A stretch of 57,500 bases of DNA, from NCBI GenBank assembly GCA_963575745.1, contig CAUYUJ010020693.1, positions 272,501-330,000 on the forward strand, read 5' to 3'. Under the pieces are notes generated by a model. That model made no database searches and was not told the origin of the DNA. It was given only the letters and a program-made list of their open reading frames with translations. Both the position numbers and the translations under genes were made by a program. Origin of the DNA: Prorocentrum cordatum. Lineage: Eukaryota > Sar > Dinophyceae > Prorocentrales > Prorocentraceae. Position 1 is the first letter of the stretch. Each line of letters starts with the position of its first letter. Positions 11,501 through 22,700 of this stretch are shown here, one piece after another.

Positions 11501-13185
11501 CTCCAGCGCCCATCCTCTCCTCGCCGACTTCCCGCCGCCAGGTGCTTGCGCCCGCTCAAGACGAGCAAGGGCGAGAGAAAGCACAGCAGCGGCAAGGCGC
11601 CTCCCGCGCCCGGGCCTACGGCGGCGGCAGGGCCGCCGCCGGCGAGCCTGGACGGCGAGGGTGAGGGTGAGGAGGAGGAGGAGGAGGGCAAGGGCGAGGA
11701 CGAGGAGGAGAAAGCGTTCCACGAGATGATGGGACATGGTGGCAGCCTCGACGACCCTGGAGCCGGCGGCGAGGAGGAGGGTGCGGAGACAGGAGAGGAG
11801 ACGACGGCGCACCTTCGTCTCGCCGCTGAGCTCGAGACAATCATAGATGCTGAGATGAAGAAAGCTCAGCAGGGTACTGTTGCACTCGGGCAGCAGAACG
11901 ATGATGGGGCATCAGCAGGAGCGACGATCGATTCGTGGTTGGCAGACCATGACGGCGATGCATCAGGCACGGGCCAGATATCAACGAACACATTTCCGGC
12001 TCACCTGGCGCACGAAGCCTTGCAGAACATCGCCTACAATATTGAGATCGGTCTCGAGCCCCACGTGGACCTCGGCGCCGCCTCTGGCGCGGCCGCCAGA
12101 GGCGACGGCGACGACGTCGCGGCCGTCGAAGGATTTGAAGGGGGAAAGGCTGCTCGCACGTCACATAGTACAATCGAGTTTGATGCGAAAGGTCGACCCT
12201 GCCAAATCAAGGGCACCCAATCCAATGTTTTGCGCCCTCACATCACGTGTCCTCTGCGACCCCCTGGGGCAGCATGGCCCTGCGTCCTCTCGCGCGTCCT
12301 CTCTAATCAAACTCAATTGCAATCGTTGGGGAAGAAAGGGGGTGCCGGGCCGTCCCGAGATTCAGCTGCGCCGCGCCTGGAGGCTTACCCAGCTGAGTAT
12401 TGCCCCGTCCCGGCAATGACAGGGGGCAAGTTAGTTGGGGGGGGTGTTTGTCGTGTCTGCTGGCAGGATTCTTGAAGGATTGGGCTCAACGTTTGAGGGT
12501 TCCCGTGGGTGCAATCGCCTACCTCTGCGGGGTGCAGACAGAGGGGCACATGCAGCGCCGGCTCTGCACGTGCACGGACAGAATGATCGCACTTCTTGAG
12601 TGCACAGACGATGCTGAAATTGACGATTCGGGCGAGACCCTTAAGGTAGTTTACACTAGATGGTTTTTCTGGGATAACAGCCTGGCGTTCGCTGGGCGGT
12701 TCATTGATTTAGATTGCAGAAACGGCATCATTTACAAACAGCCAGGGCAGCGCGTTAGCCTGGCTGACCGATTTGCACACGGCGCGGCCCGTGTGATTTT
12801 GCCTAACGCCCTCGCCACAATGACAAGGCGAGCGGGGCACCTGAGGGACGATATGCCAGAGACCGCACTTACATTTAGGGAACTTTTCGAACGTCTATCT
12901 GGGCGGGAGGTGGACCACGTTGGCCCCGACGTCTGCCGCGTCTGCGGCGGACCTCTGACCCCCCCCTCGGGCCCCTCGGTCGAGGCTTCTTTGCCAGATC
13001 AGGCTTTTGATCTCTTCATCGCCAGCCTGGAGGCTGACGTTGCTGTCGCGCTTGCCAGTCTGCCCAACGTTGTTGCGATTGATGCGCTGCGGGGCGTTCT
13101 GGAGCCATGCGAGATGGCGTGCTGCTTGTGCAAGTGTGCTCTGTTGCGCCTCTTTGAACGGCGCGACGGCGCTGCGGGTCAGTAA
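5519..13185 (+). CDS. Multi-exon dinoflagellate protein with transposase-like core and Cys-rich C-terminus
   Basis: Exons read by frame: 5519-~5922, ~6108-6220, ~6660-6880, 7330-7534, 8013-8416, 8608-8762, 8986-9415, 9612-9965, ~10203-10490, 10709-~11105, ~11541-12200, 12467-13185 (stop TAA). Clean joins are 7534/8013, 8416/8608, 8762/8986, 9415/9612. Order of features: acidic N-part; AIKRNLGHVGATAL; DAFSWEIHNVRGDATNASS; TTDKGPDQQGSR spanning an intron; FIHQFCIDHMGH; PLRGRWGS; GPLNHLLCWMQK; DAQEIEGCNNVIKH; an acidic region; and a tail with CRVCGG and CEMACCLCKC. The TD motif, a C-x3-H element and the RW motif in that order recall the RNase H fold of hAT-type transposases, but this is an inference from order and spacing. 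I recall similar uncharacterised proteins recurring in dinoflagellate genomes. The true start and whether all exons belong to one transcript are uncertain. Confidence 0.62.
6270..11505. repeat. Triplet arrays inside the introns of the 5519-13185 gene
   Basis: Purine (GGA) arrays lie at about 6285-6330, 7735-8000, 9975-10140 and 10545-10680; pyrimidine (CTC) arrays at 6395-6485, 7070-7215, 7575-7605, 8455-8530 and 11140-11315; a GAC array at 11435-11500. All fall between exons. In the 6270-6490 intron a GGA block is followed by a CTC block, which could fold back into a long imperfect hairpin. Confidence 0.85.
8763..8985 (+). mobile_element. Introner element: a whole intron with TIRs and target-site duplication
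   Basis: This 223-bp intron separates two exons that join in frame to give Q-E-R-Y-G-R-W. It begins GT and ends AG. The 5-bp direct repeat AGGTA occurs at 8761-8765 and 8984-8988, so one copy provides the donor and the other the acceptor context. Just inside are inverted repeats: AGGCCTCTCAGATG near 8770-8783 and CATCTAAGAGGCCTCT at 8968-8983 (14 bases, one mismatch). The interior is made of iterated CATCGCCGATG units. This is the structure described for DNA-transposon-like introners in protists. A related sequence lies at 41565-41888. Confidence 0.75.
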
Positions 13186-14785
13186 TTCCCGATTCCCGAA
13201 TTCAGCCTTCAACTTTCTGTTTCGAGTTGCACCGTCATAGTGGGGAGGGGCGGGCAAGGAGGGAAGGGTGCGTTGCACAAGGTGGAACGAGCTGGCGATG
13301 AGCACCTCAGCGAGTCGAATGCCGTTGCGTGCCGAGACCACGGGACTGGCCATCTCGCCCGCCTGCCCGACAGCCCCGACATATCGACCGCAGTCGAGAA
13401 GAGTTTGGCCGCCGCGTTGATTTCTTGGGTCGGCGCTAGGCCCACCTGGCAGCGCCTGGTGCGCAAGCCCCAGAAGGGGGGCCCTGACGGGCACGGTGCG
13501 TCGAAGGGGGGGTCCAGCGCCGATCCGAGAAATCATCTCGGATGGATTCCGCATGCAGCCCCTCCTCCTGCATCCTCTCCCCTCCTCTTCCTACCCTTCC
13601 TCCTTCTTCCTCCTCCTTCTTTCCTCCTCCTCCTACTCCTCCTCTTCCCCAACTTCCCCCTCTCTTCTCTTCGTTGATTTGGAAGTTTTATCTGAAACCT
13701 TGCCGGCAGAAAACCTGAAGTGGCACGTGTAAACAACACATCGATATTTCTCTTCCTCTTACCACTGCAGAGCAGCCTTAACTTGGGGGTGGGTAGCTTC
13801 GACTGCCTGAACTCGTCATCATCATCATCGTCATCGGCAGTATCCTCAACGTTCTCTTTATCCCTATCCCCCATCCTCATCACCATCGGCATCTGCATCA
13901 GCATCGCCATCATCATCATCTTGGCAGGCCGGGGGGCGATGCGTTTGAGGGTGCATTCGCACCCCTTCGCCATCGGCCTTTCTTCGCCCCCATTCTCTGG
14001 ACAATGTTATGTGGGAAAGACACGCACGCCATCATCATCATCAGCAGCATCATCATCACCATCACCATCACCCCCCTCCTCTGCCCCTCCCCCTTCTCTT
14101 CGTCACTCCCCCCCCCACTGCAGCGCCTGGGCGCCGAGGCTGCTGCCAGAGGGCCGCCGCCGCCGCCCGGGGGCCTGGCGGAGTCGAGCGGAGGGGGGGG
14201 AGGGGGGAACTGAGGCAGAGGAGGCTGACAAGGAGGATAAGGGTGAGAGGGGGGTGCGACTCATAGTTCGAGACGTCAAACCACCCACCCGAAAGCTGCC
14301 CTTAGCGATTCCAGTGGGACACCACGTGGACATCACAGTTCAGTCGTGCATCGCACCAAGTAGGTAACCTTAGACGCCACCAGGCGGCGAGTTCGAGCGA
14401 CATAGGATGTGGGGAAAAAACAAGTAGGTAACCTGCTACGCTACTCGAACAGCCCCTGTCTTGGATATAATTTGCGGGCATGTGGACACCGCCGGACAAC
14501 ATTGCATTGCAAATAAGCCAGACTGTCACCAACAACAGGGTGCATATATGACCGCAGCCGGTGTGATATTTAACAGCGCAGGGCCTCGGGAGTTGCGCCA
14601 GTCTCACGATGACCACGAGCACGTGCGTTGATGTTGTTAATTATATTTAGCTCGTGGAGAGTATCAGGCATTCCTGTGCGTGCTAACTCATTTGCCAGCA
14701 TGCGGTTTTGGTGTGATTTAGGGTTGATTTAGACATGCAAATTCTCAGAAATCAGTGGATGATGCATGTCTGTGCGACTCTGCGC
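13186..14785. other. 3' flank and spacer after the transposase-like gene
   Basis: No supported gene. An open stretch at 13240-13550 has mixed codon use but no recognisable motif. A CTC-rich tract runs from 13555 to 13670, ATC/CAT repeats lie at 13815-13920 and 14030-14075, and the decamer AAGTAGGTAACC occurs at 14358 and 14422. Confidence 0.5.
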
Positions 14786-15132
14786 GAAATCTGCACTCTG
14801 CCAGTTCGGAGCTCTCCCCGAGAGGGTCGTTCAGGACAGTCCTGAACGCTCCCCCCCCGGTTCAGGACACGGCCTGCCTGTCCTGAACGCCACCCCTCCC
14901 GTTCTGGACAGCCCGCCCCCCGTCCCGAACGCACCCGCCGCACGTTCAGGACACGTGGGGGGGGGTGTCCTGAACGGGGGGGGCGCCCGTTCAGGACAGA
15001 CCGCCCGTGTCCTGAACAGGGGCGTCCCCCGTTCAGGACAGGCCCGCCGTGTCCTGAACAGTCAGGGGTCTGTTCAGGACCGTCCTGAACAGCGCTCTCG
15101 GGGGAGCTCCGAATCGGCGGATTGCCGATTTC
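14786..15132. mobile_element. 347-bp inverted-repeat element filled with nested palindromes
   Basis: The outer arms match each other as inverted repeats over about 60 bases: GAAATC at 14786 and GATTTC at 15127-15132, then TTCGGAGCTC and the C-G run CCCCGAGAG on each side, with a few mismatches. Inside, GTTCAGGACA alternates with TGTCCTGAAC about six times, so that every neighbouring pair can form a stem. No protein-coding content is recognised; ORFs here are repeat translations. It is best read as a MITE-like non-autonomous element. A target-site duplication was not found with confidence. Confidence 0.6.
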
Positions 15133-15361
15133 AAACAGCGTCCAACGCGCACTGCGAACTCATTCGTTTTTCATGGTTCCAGCCAGTACGTGCTTGTGAT
15201 TTCGTGGATATCTGGTCGTGCTCATCATCCTCACATCACCGTGGCCCCATGGCTCGCATCAGCCATTCGTTGCATTTTTTTGTTGTGCGGACCTCAATTT
15301 TATCCAGACGCACTCTCCCAGACGCCGTTGCACCGTGTCCCAGAGCACGCTGCGTGGCAGC

Positions 15362-16254
15362 ATGCCACCGTGTCGCCTTAACCCTCGCATCTCCATCAGT
15401 AAGCTGACGCAGGCCGGCACTGGTTCGACTCGCACCACCAGTGATGCTTTCAGTTGGGCCAAGGACGGGCTGCAGAAGATATGCGATGCTGAGGCGGTGC
15501 CGCTTATGGATTTCATCGAGGCTCTCCACGGCAGGAGCGTGACCATGTCCTCGGCCTTTTCGGGCGTTGGTACTGATATCATCGCGGCGGCGTCCTTCAC
15601 CAACAGCGCCCGCAGCGTCGTGTCCGAGCTGAAGGCCACTGCCGGCATCGTGGATGATCGCCATCCGCTCGAGACTGTGCACATGTACGCGATCGAGTGG
15701 GACACCAAGTGCCAGGTGGAGCTCGCGGCGCTGGGAGCCGCCGCGCCCGCCTGCATCTTCGGGGACATTCTGGACTTCGTGAACCGGGATCTGTGGAAGG
15801 ACGTCGGCGTGTATAACGCTGCCGACGAGCTCAGCCCTGATGAGTTGCGCAAGGTCTTGCCGTACAGCAAGGCGTCCGTCTTCGGCTTGTGCAAGGTGCA
15901 CAAGAAGCGTTGCACCGTCCAGCATGCCGCTGACATTCACTCGGCCGGTAACCCCTGCCAGGACCATGCTGTGTTCGGCAAGTTGTTGCGCATGCAGGGC
16001 AAGAGGGCGAAGTTTTTCTGGGCTTGGTGTGCCCAGAGGCGCACGGTCAAGGACCCCCGGGAAAAGGGGGTGCACGTAGTGACGACCGAAGGAGAACGAT
16101 GAGGACGGGGGAGGAGGAGGAGGAGGAGGCGGAGGAGGAGGAGGAGAACACCGATGAGGAGGGGGAGGCGGAGGAGGAGGAGCCAGGCAACGGAGGGACC
16201 AGGGCAGAATGTTGTTTATGCTGCTGATGATGGGGATGATGATGGTGCTGCTGC

Positions 16255-16298
<44 letters not shown>

Positions 16299-16407
16299 GC
16301 GACGGCGATGGGGATCAACGCGGCGACGACATGATGTTGATGCTGATGGTGATGGTGATGCTGATGCAGATGATGATGATGATGATGATGATGATGTTGA
16401 TGATGAT

Positions 16408-16440
<33 letters not shown>

Positions 16441-17467
16441 CTGGAGGATTGCATGCATTTGTCCCCCCCCCCCGCGCCTGAGGATCGCGTCATCCTGCGC
16501 GAGAACGTCAAAGGCTTCAAGCCCGACGAGTTGGTTGAGTGTCTCGGGGATATGTACGTGATCACGCGGGTGCCGTGCTGCCCTACGCAGTTCGGCTTCC
16601 CAGCGTCGCGTGCCCGGAGCATCTGCGTTCTCTTTCTCAAGGAGTGGCTGTATCCATACTTGGACTCGAAGCGCATCCCGCGCCCGATGCGCCGGCAGGG
16701 CGCGTACGACGTTGATTTTGGCAATTTCAAGTGCGTGCTCGAGCAGTTGTGGCACCGTGTCCCCACGTGCGACTTCGGGGTGTTCTTCGTCTCGACCGAC
16801 GAGGAGATTGACGCGGAGTACGCCTTGGCCAAGGCCAGACCGTCAGTTGCGTCCCGCGTCGTCCCCGCCGAGGCGGCCTCGAGCAGCGCCCTCGACCCGT
16901 GCGCCAGGCCCTACGACGCCATCAGCGCCAAGGAGCTGATGCGCGCGATCAACTACGAGGAGCGCCGGGAGGAGCTCGGTCGGCCGGACAGCAACTTTCT
17001 CTACGACGTCAATCAGGACCCCGCCCACCGCGTGGTGATGTCGAAGGGCCAGTACCTTCACACGATCACCAGGGGCACTGGGCACCTGCTCGAGTCGAAG
17101 CGCCAGCGCTTCATGACCCCGCTCGAGATGTCCATCGCGATGGGGTACCCGTGCACGCCCGAGACGATCCTGGCGGCCGGGGCGTCATCCCAGTTCGCCC
17201 GCGGCGCAGAGCCGCCTGCCAGTCGGAGCTGGGTCGAAACTCTGCGAGCCAGCCCACCTCCCCGAGGCGGCGGCGACGACGCTGGTGATGACGATGATGG
17301 TTGTGATGATGATGGCGATGATGACGATGATGGTGATGATGTAGATGATGGCGATGATAATGCTGGCGATGATGATGACGATGGTGACGGTGACGCTGAT
17401 AATGATGATGAGGATAAGGAAGAGGATAATGATGATCGAGTGATGGTGATGGTGATGATGATGATGC

Positions 17468-17511
<44 letters not shown>

Positions 17512-18250
17512 GTGATACTGATGATGATGATGATGATGATGATGAGGATGATAATTTTAAGGAAGCTGCTTCGAGGAGGGGGGAAGGGCATGGGGGCCGG
17601 GTCGGCGAGGGGAGGGTCGGAGGAGGCGAGACGAGTCAGGAGGGAGGGGTGATGAATTCTGGTAGTTGTCACGGTGGTCACGCGGGGCCTACAGGACCCG
17701 CCGGTCCCACGTCAACCAGATGGGGAACGCGTACCACGTCTGCGTTGCCGGCGCCTGCCTCGGGGCGGTGTTCCTCATCTTCGATGACTTGGGCAGGGTC
17801 GGTCGGAATCTTCGGACAGATGGCGACGTCGGCGACGAGCCGTGGCCAGTTCGTCCCCCCGTCGACGCACGCCCTGCCCCGGTGCCCCTGTGCCCTGCGC
17901 CCCGCGCAGTGGCGGAGCCAGCGCTGCCGAGGCCCGCGCCAGATGATCTGGTGAGCGCCGCGGGGTCGGAGCTCTCGACCACCACGCTGCCCCTGGCGCG
18001 CGGCCCCAGGCACGGCCCCGACGGGGAATCCTCCGGCGTCGGTCCAGCTGCTCCGGCCGCCGCCACCGCCTCCGTGCACGTCCAGGTGACGGCAGAGGCG
18101 ACGGCGAGCGCGACTGCGCGCGGCAGCAGCACCTCCGACGGCCAGTTCGACGGCCCCACTGGCGGCAGCGGCGGGGCCCAGGCTGCAGCTGCAATGTCGA
18201 TCAAGCTCGACGTCAAGGTCACGGCCGCCAGCACCGCCCAGGCGGAATAG
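15362..18250 (+). CDS. DNA (cytosine-5) methyltransferase
   Basis: Transfers a methyl group from S-adenosylmethionine to C5 of cytosine in nuclear DNA. Three exons: 15362-16051, 16483 to about 17200, and about 17691-18250 (stop TAG). Exon 1 has motif I (SSAFSGVGTDII), the YAIEWDTKC segment, GDILDF, and catalytic motif IV with the Pro-Cys pair in AGNPCQDHAVFG. Exon 2 has motif VI ENV (VILRENVKGF), motif VIII-like QFGFPASRARS, a target-recognition region of about 130 residues, and MTPLEMSIAMGYP. Exon 3 has motif X (NQMGNAYHV) and a low-complexity Ala/Ser/Thr tail. The order is the normal one for the family. Intron 1 is GA-AG: AAG/GACCCC to GAG/GATCGC gives an in-frame V-K-D-R-V join. The end of exon 2 is uncertain. 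The start ATG 15362 is the first before the conserved part; an upstream ATG is open too. No reverse transcriptase is next to it, so it is not visibly part of a retroelement. Confidence 0.86.
16085..17560. repeat. GGA and GAT arrays in the methyltransferase introns
   Basis: Intron 1 holds GGA (16100-16185) and GAT/GCT arrays (16225-16440). The second intron holds a long GAT array (17275-17560). These give poly-Asp/Met ORFs on + and poly-Ile/Ser on - that are not real. Exon 2 of the methyltransferase lies between them. Confidence 0.9.
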
Positions 18251-19783
18251 ACGACGAAGCGCCCGTTGCAGCCGTCAACGGATGCGCAGCTCCAGCCCTC
18301 TAAGCAGTCGAGGTTTGCCAGCGCCTTGCGGATCATGACCCAATGAACCGCAGGGAATCAGTATTGTAGGTAGGTATCGTCCGCATGCACTGCACGCGCT
18401 GCACGGCCCGCGCGGCAAGCTCGCTCCTGCAGGTTGTTTGTAAAAACGCACCAGATCACGAGCATTGCTTGGTTTGTGCGTGTGTCACGGCCAATCTTAG
18501 AGTTGCCGCGGGGTCCTGGATGGCTCCAGGTTTGGTCTGGGGAGGAGGGCACCAGGGGAAACGAGAGGGGATGGGGGGGCAAGCCGACCGCGCGGCTGCG
18601 GCCTCGTTTACACGTGACATTTCCACTATAGTGACGCGGCTCAGCTGGCACAGCACAGCAGCACCAAATCATGTTATAGTTATTGGCTCTAGATGCGGGC
18701 GCGAGCCAGAATGATTGCCGCTGCGCGCTGCCCTGGCCAGCACTTTGCCAGACAGAGAAAGCGAGGAGGAAAACGTGGCTGCTCGGGGCACGTCGGGACG
18801 CTGCGACCCTCGACGGCCCGTCGGGGATGCCCTGGCCCCGATGAGAGAAGAGGAGACCCCCGAGGAGGAACGCAAAGGATGAAGAGGGAGGGAATGGGGG
18901 AATAGGAGGAGGCGAGGGGGGGCCGACCGACTCAGGTGACAGGACCGAACGACTCAGGCCGCCCAGGAAGATGGGGGAACTTGACGAGGTGCGAGGCAGG
19001 GCCCGCCCCCTTCCCTCCAGCCATGTGGCCTGAGTCGTCCGGTCCCCTTCTGAGTCGTCGGGCCGCCTGAGCTGAGCGGCCCCGGGCGGCGGCTCCCTGA
19101 GGAGGAGGGGGGCGCGAAGGGAAGCAGGAGGGCGGCTGGGCGGGGTGGGTGAGGAAGCGCCCCTAGACCCAGGCAGCAGCGGCTGGCAGCGGGCGATGGG
19201 GGTCGGCTGGCCTGCCGATGCCCCGATGCCGCGAGGCCGTCTGGCCGAGCTGACTGGGGAGTTCCTGCCGCGTCGGGGGCGCGGCGGACACTTTGCGACG
19301 AACGCTTGACTTTGTGGGTTTCGTCGTAAAGTGTCCGGCGCATGCTCGGGCCCGTTGCCTCCTCCCCCCCCTTCTCCCCTTCTCATCCTCCCTTCAAGCT
19401 CCCCAGCCCTTCCCCCTGCCCTTCCCGTCCTTCTCCCTCCTCCTCGCCCTCCTCCTTCCTTGCCAATCAGCGCTCCTCTCCGCCCGCCCCCCCTCCCCTC
19501 TCGAGAGGGCGAGGGGCCAGGGGCGGCGGTGGTTGGGCGAGGCGAGGACGGGGGTGGGGGTGGAGGGGGGAGGGGGAAGGGAGGAAGGGAGTTTTCGTTT
19601 GCTCGCGCTGGCTGGTCTGTCCAAGAATAAGAAAGGCCCTTAACACCTCCTGGGTCCTGTTGCGGGCCAGCGCGCTGCGCGTTGCCCACTGCAGCCATTA
19701 GGCCAATAGGGTTTTGCTCTTACTTGTTTTTCGCGTGGGACATCCCACTTCGAGCAGCGAGCTTGTGCGCCAGGGCTTCCGGC
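18251..19783. other. Intergenic spacer between methyltransferase and next gene
   Basis: No gene supported. It contains an imperfect inverted pair around GACTCAGGCCGCC (18950-18963) and GGGCCGCCTGAG (19060-19071), a hairpin at 19286-19336, and mixed CT- and GGA-rich tracts at 19370-19600. Minus-strand ORFs across it are Pro/Ser/Arg-rich and show no motif. Confidence 0.5.
19286..19336. repeat. 17-bp stem hairpin (GGACACTTTGCGACGAA)
   Basis: GGACACTTTGCGACGAA (19286-19302) pairs with 19320-19336 with a single mismatch across a 17-base loop. The first 15 bases of the arm recur exactly in the dispersed repeat at about 29724-29738, so this may be the end of the same repeat family. Confidence 0.55.
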
Positions 19784-22700
19784 ATGTCTCTAGGTTCTTC
19801 CGATGACACCCAGGCCAGCGCCGCTGGCTCCGGCGCCAGCTCCGGCGCCCCCGCCACCCATCCATGGGACAGGTCTGTGCTCACTGTCGCTGAGAGGTTC
19901 CCAGGCGTGAAGGGGGTGATGTTGCGGCGCATGCTGAGGGACGTGTACGTCGAGGAAGAGATGGGGAAGATTAACTTCTTCAACGAGCAGGGCGAGAAGC
20001 TCCTCCGCCGGCACCCAGAGAACAACAGGCACCACGAAGACACGGCTGTGCAATACATGAACTCGATCCTCGAGGAAGGGTTGGCTTTCGGATGTGGGGG
20101 GGGAGTGCCTCGCCGTGCCAGTTGGTCCACGCGGGTCGAACCAGTACGAGCTCATGTCATATGCGACCCGTATGGAAGCGCTGTACATGGCAGCAGAGGC
20201 TATCCAAGGAGGGGGAGGGAGGAGGAGGAGGAGGAGGAGGAGGAGGAGGAGGAGGAGGAGGAGGGAGGAGGAGGACGACGACGACGAGGAGCTGAGGAGG
20301 AGGAGGAGGAGGAGGAGCAGCAGCAGCAGGAGGAGCAGGAAGGGAAGGATGGGAAGATGGAAAAGGGGGAGGAAGAGAGAGGCCGTAGAGGAAGAGAAAG
20401 AGGAGGGGGGAGGAGGAGGAGAGGAGGAGGAGGAGGAGGAGAAGGAGGAGGAGGACGAGGAGGCTGAGGGGGAGGATGAGGAGGCGGAGGAGGAGGATGA
20501 GGAGAAGGAGGAGGACGAGGAGGAGGAGGAGAAGGAGAAGTGGGCGACCTCCCCCCAGGCTGAGAGGAACAACCCCCAGGTCATTGCTACCATCAAGGAG
20601 GGCATCAGCAACGTGTCGTTCCTCGACAGGCGCACTCCACCGGACGTGCTGCGCTATTTGAAGGACTGTCGCTGTCTATGTGTCTGGTGTTCTTTCCCCC
20701 CCACCCGTCCCGCCATATATTCCCGCGCCGGAGGTCCGATCCCCAGCCCTGCCCTTGGGCGCCCCTGCCCCCCTTGCTTGCCACCGCCCGGAGGGGGGGG
20801 GGAACAGGGGGGTGGGTAACTGAGAGAGCGAGCCTGGCCCGCAGGATCTGAACAATAAGTACAACCAGGTGGGGGCCGCGACGAGCTTCATTGAGGCATG
20901 CAACTCGGTGCCGCTGGTCGAGCAGGGATGGGCCAAGTACTGCAGGGATAACAATATCACTGCGAGGGGCAAGCACGGAGGAGATGACGAGGATGAGGAG
21001 GAGGCTGAGGAGGCTGAGGGGAACGCCGAAGCCGCGCAGCCCGAGGGAGGCGCTGCGGAGCTGGACGGGGCGGACGCGGACGAGGGGCCCGCCGAGGAAC
21101 GAGCTCCCCTACCACCCTACCACCCCGCCCTTCAAGTGTTATCTGAACGTTGCGTCCGTCTGCGCAGCGCAGACGGCACGCGTAGTTCGATGTTGCACAG
21201 GTGTTTCGGGTAAGCATTACATGTTACATATTGCATATACATGGTTCCATGATGGTGCTTTGACCTAGCCTCATACTAGATATGCTATATGTGCCATGTA
21301 ATGCTTCGCGCAGTCCTTTCGAAGCCAGATTTTCAACTTTCAACCTGCGATGGTTCACGAAGCGAGCCCTCCCCGATGCCGCGGACATCGCCCTTCGCTC
21401 CTCCACCCGCCAACGCCCGCCCAACAGCGGCCCAACGAATGGGGGGGGGCCAGATTTCGGATGGGGGGGGAGCGCCGCTGGCGCACAAGCTTGGGGCGAC
21501 ACCGCCCCATCCCCACCCCTCGTGCCGATGTGATGATGTGAGGTTTGTTTTCGTGTGCCCCAGGACAAGAAGAGTAAGAAGTACGCTGACCACTATCATG
21601 ACTACTTGACCTCGCACCACCCTGGCATGTTCAAGAGCTATAACGAGTTCCTCAACTGTAAGATATTCTACCGCGCGATGGTCAAGTTCGGTCTGTATGA
21701 TGAGTACGTGGCGTGGTGCGGCAAGCATTGCCGATTCTCTGATACATCGCTGGACCGCTCCACGGTGATGCTGTGCAATAAGGATATCATGACTAAGTTT
21801 AAGAAGTACCCAGACCTTCGCACCGAGTGGCTGAACCGGGTCTCATCCTTCCCTGGGAAAGCAGCCCGGCCCCGACCCCGACTCCGTCGCACCCCCCTCC
21901 TCCTCCTCCTCCTCCTCCTGCTCCTCCTCCTCCTCCTCCTGCTCCTGCTCCTCCTCCTCCTCCTCCTCCTCCCCCCTCCTCATCCCCGTCTTCCCCGTCG
22001 TCTCCTCCTCCTGCGCTGATAGGCTGATAGGAAGGATGGGCGACTTCCCAAGGGGCCCTTGGCCCAGGGGGTCTTTTTGCATCCTTGCATCTTCTGTCAT
22101 CTTCGGTCTATTCTCAACCAGCCCATTTCGATTGCCAGCCCCGCTTGACAACATGACAAGCTTCGGCATTGGCGTCCAATTGGCTTGCATCCTCATCCTG
22201 CATCCTTACTCTCAGTTTTGTCTTTACATCATTGCCCTGCCTTCCGAAGAGGTTCTTCGTTTGGTGGTGCCTTCCAACGAGGGCTCCCCGTGGCACTTCA
22301 AGTCGAAGGCCTCGCTGAAATCAGTCTCGAACTTTCTCCAGCAGATGCAGGAGAGCAAAGTCTTCCAGTTGAGCCGCCAGCCGAAGCCGCAGCCGATGTC
22401 GAACGCCCTCGTCGCCAAGCCCGCCAAGCCCACCACCGCCAAGGGGAAGAAGGGTAAACGAGCAGAGGCCAAGGCTAAGGCGGCTGCAGCTAAGGCCCTT
22501 GCATCTGGGGCCAGTGACATTCATGAGGTCCAGACGGGCAAGAACGGCAAGGCCCGCCCGGCGCTCTTCCTCGACGACGCCACGAACGCGATCGACTGCA
22601 TCATGGCTCGCGTTCCAGATGGCAAGGCGAAGGATAGCAGCATCGAGGACGCCAAGAACTTCGTGGTATGCTTCGCGGCCTCGGGCAAGATCACAGTGCC

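Noticed and set aside
15236-16318. Long minus-strand ORF (360 codons) over the methyltransferase exon
   Set aside because: It is the antisense of a GC-rich exon plus a GAT array (poly-Ile); the + strand has all methyltransferase motifs.
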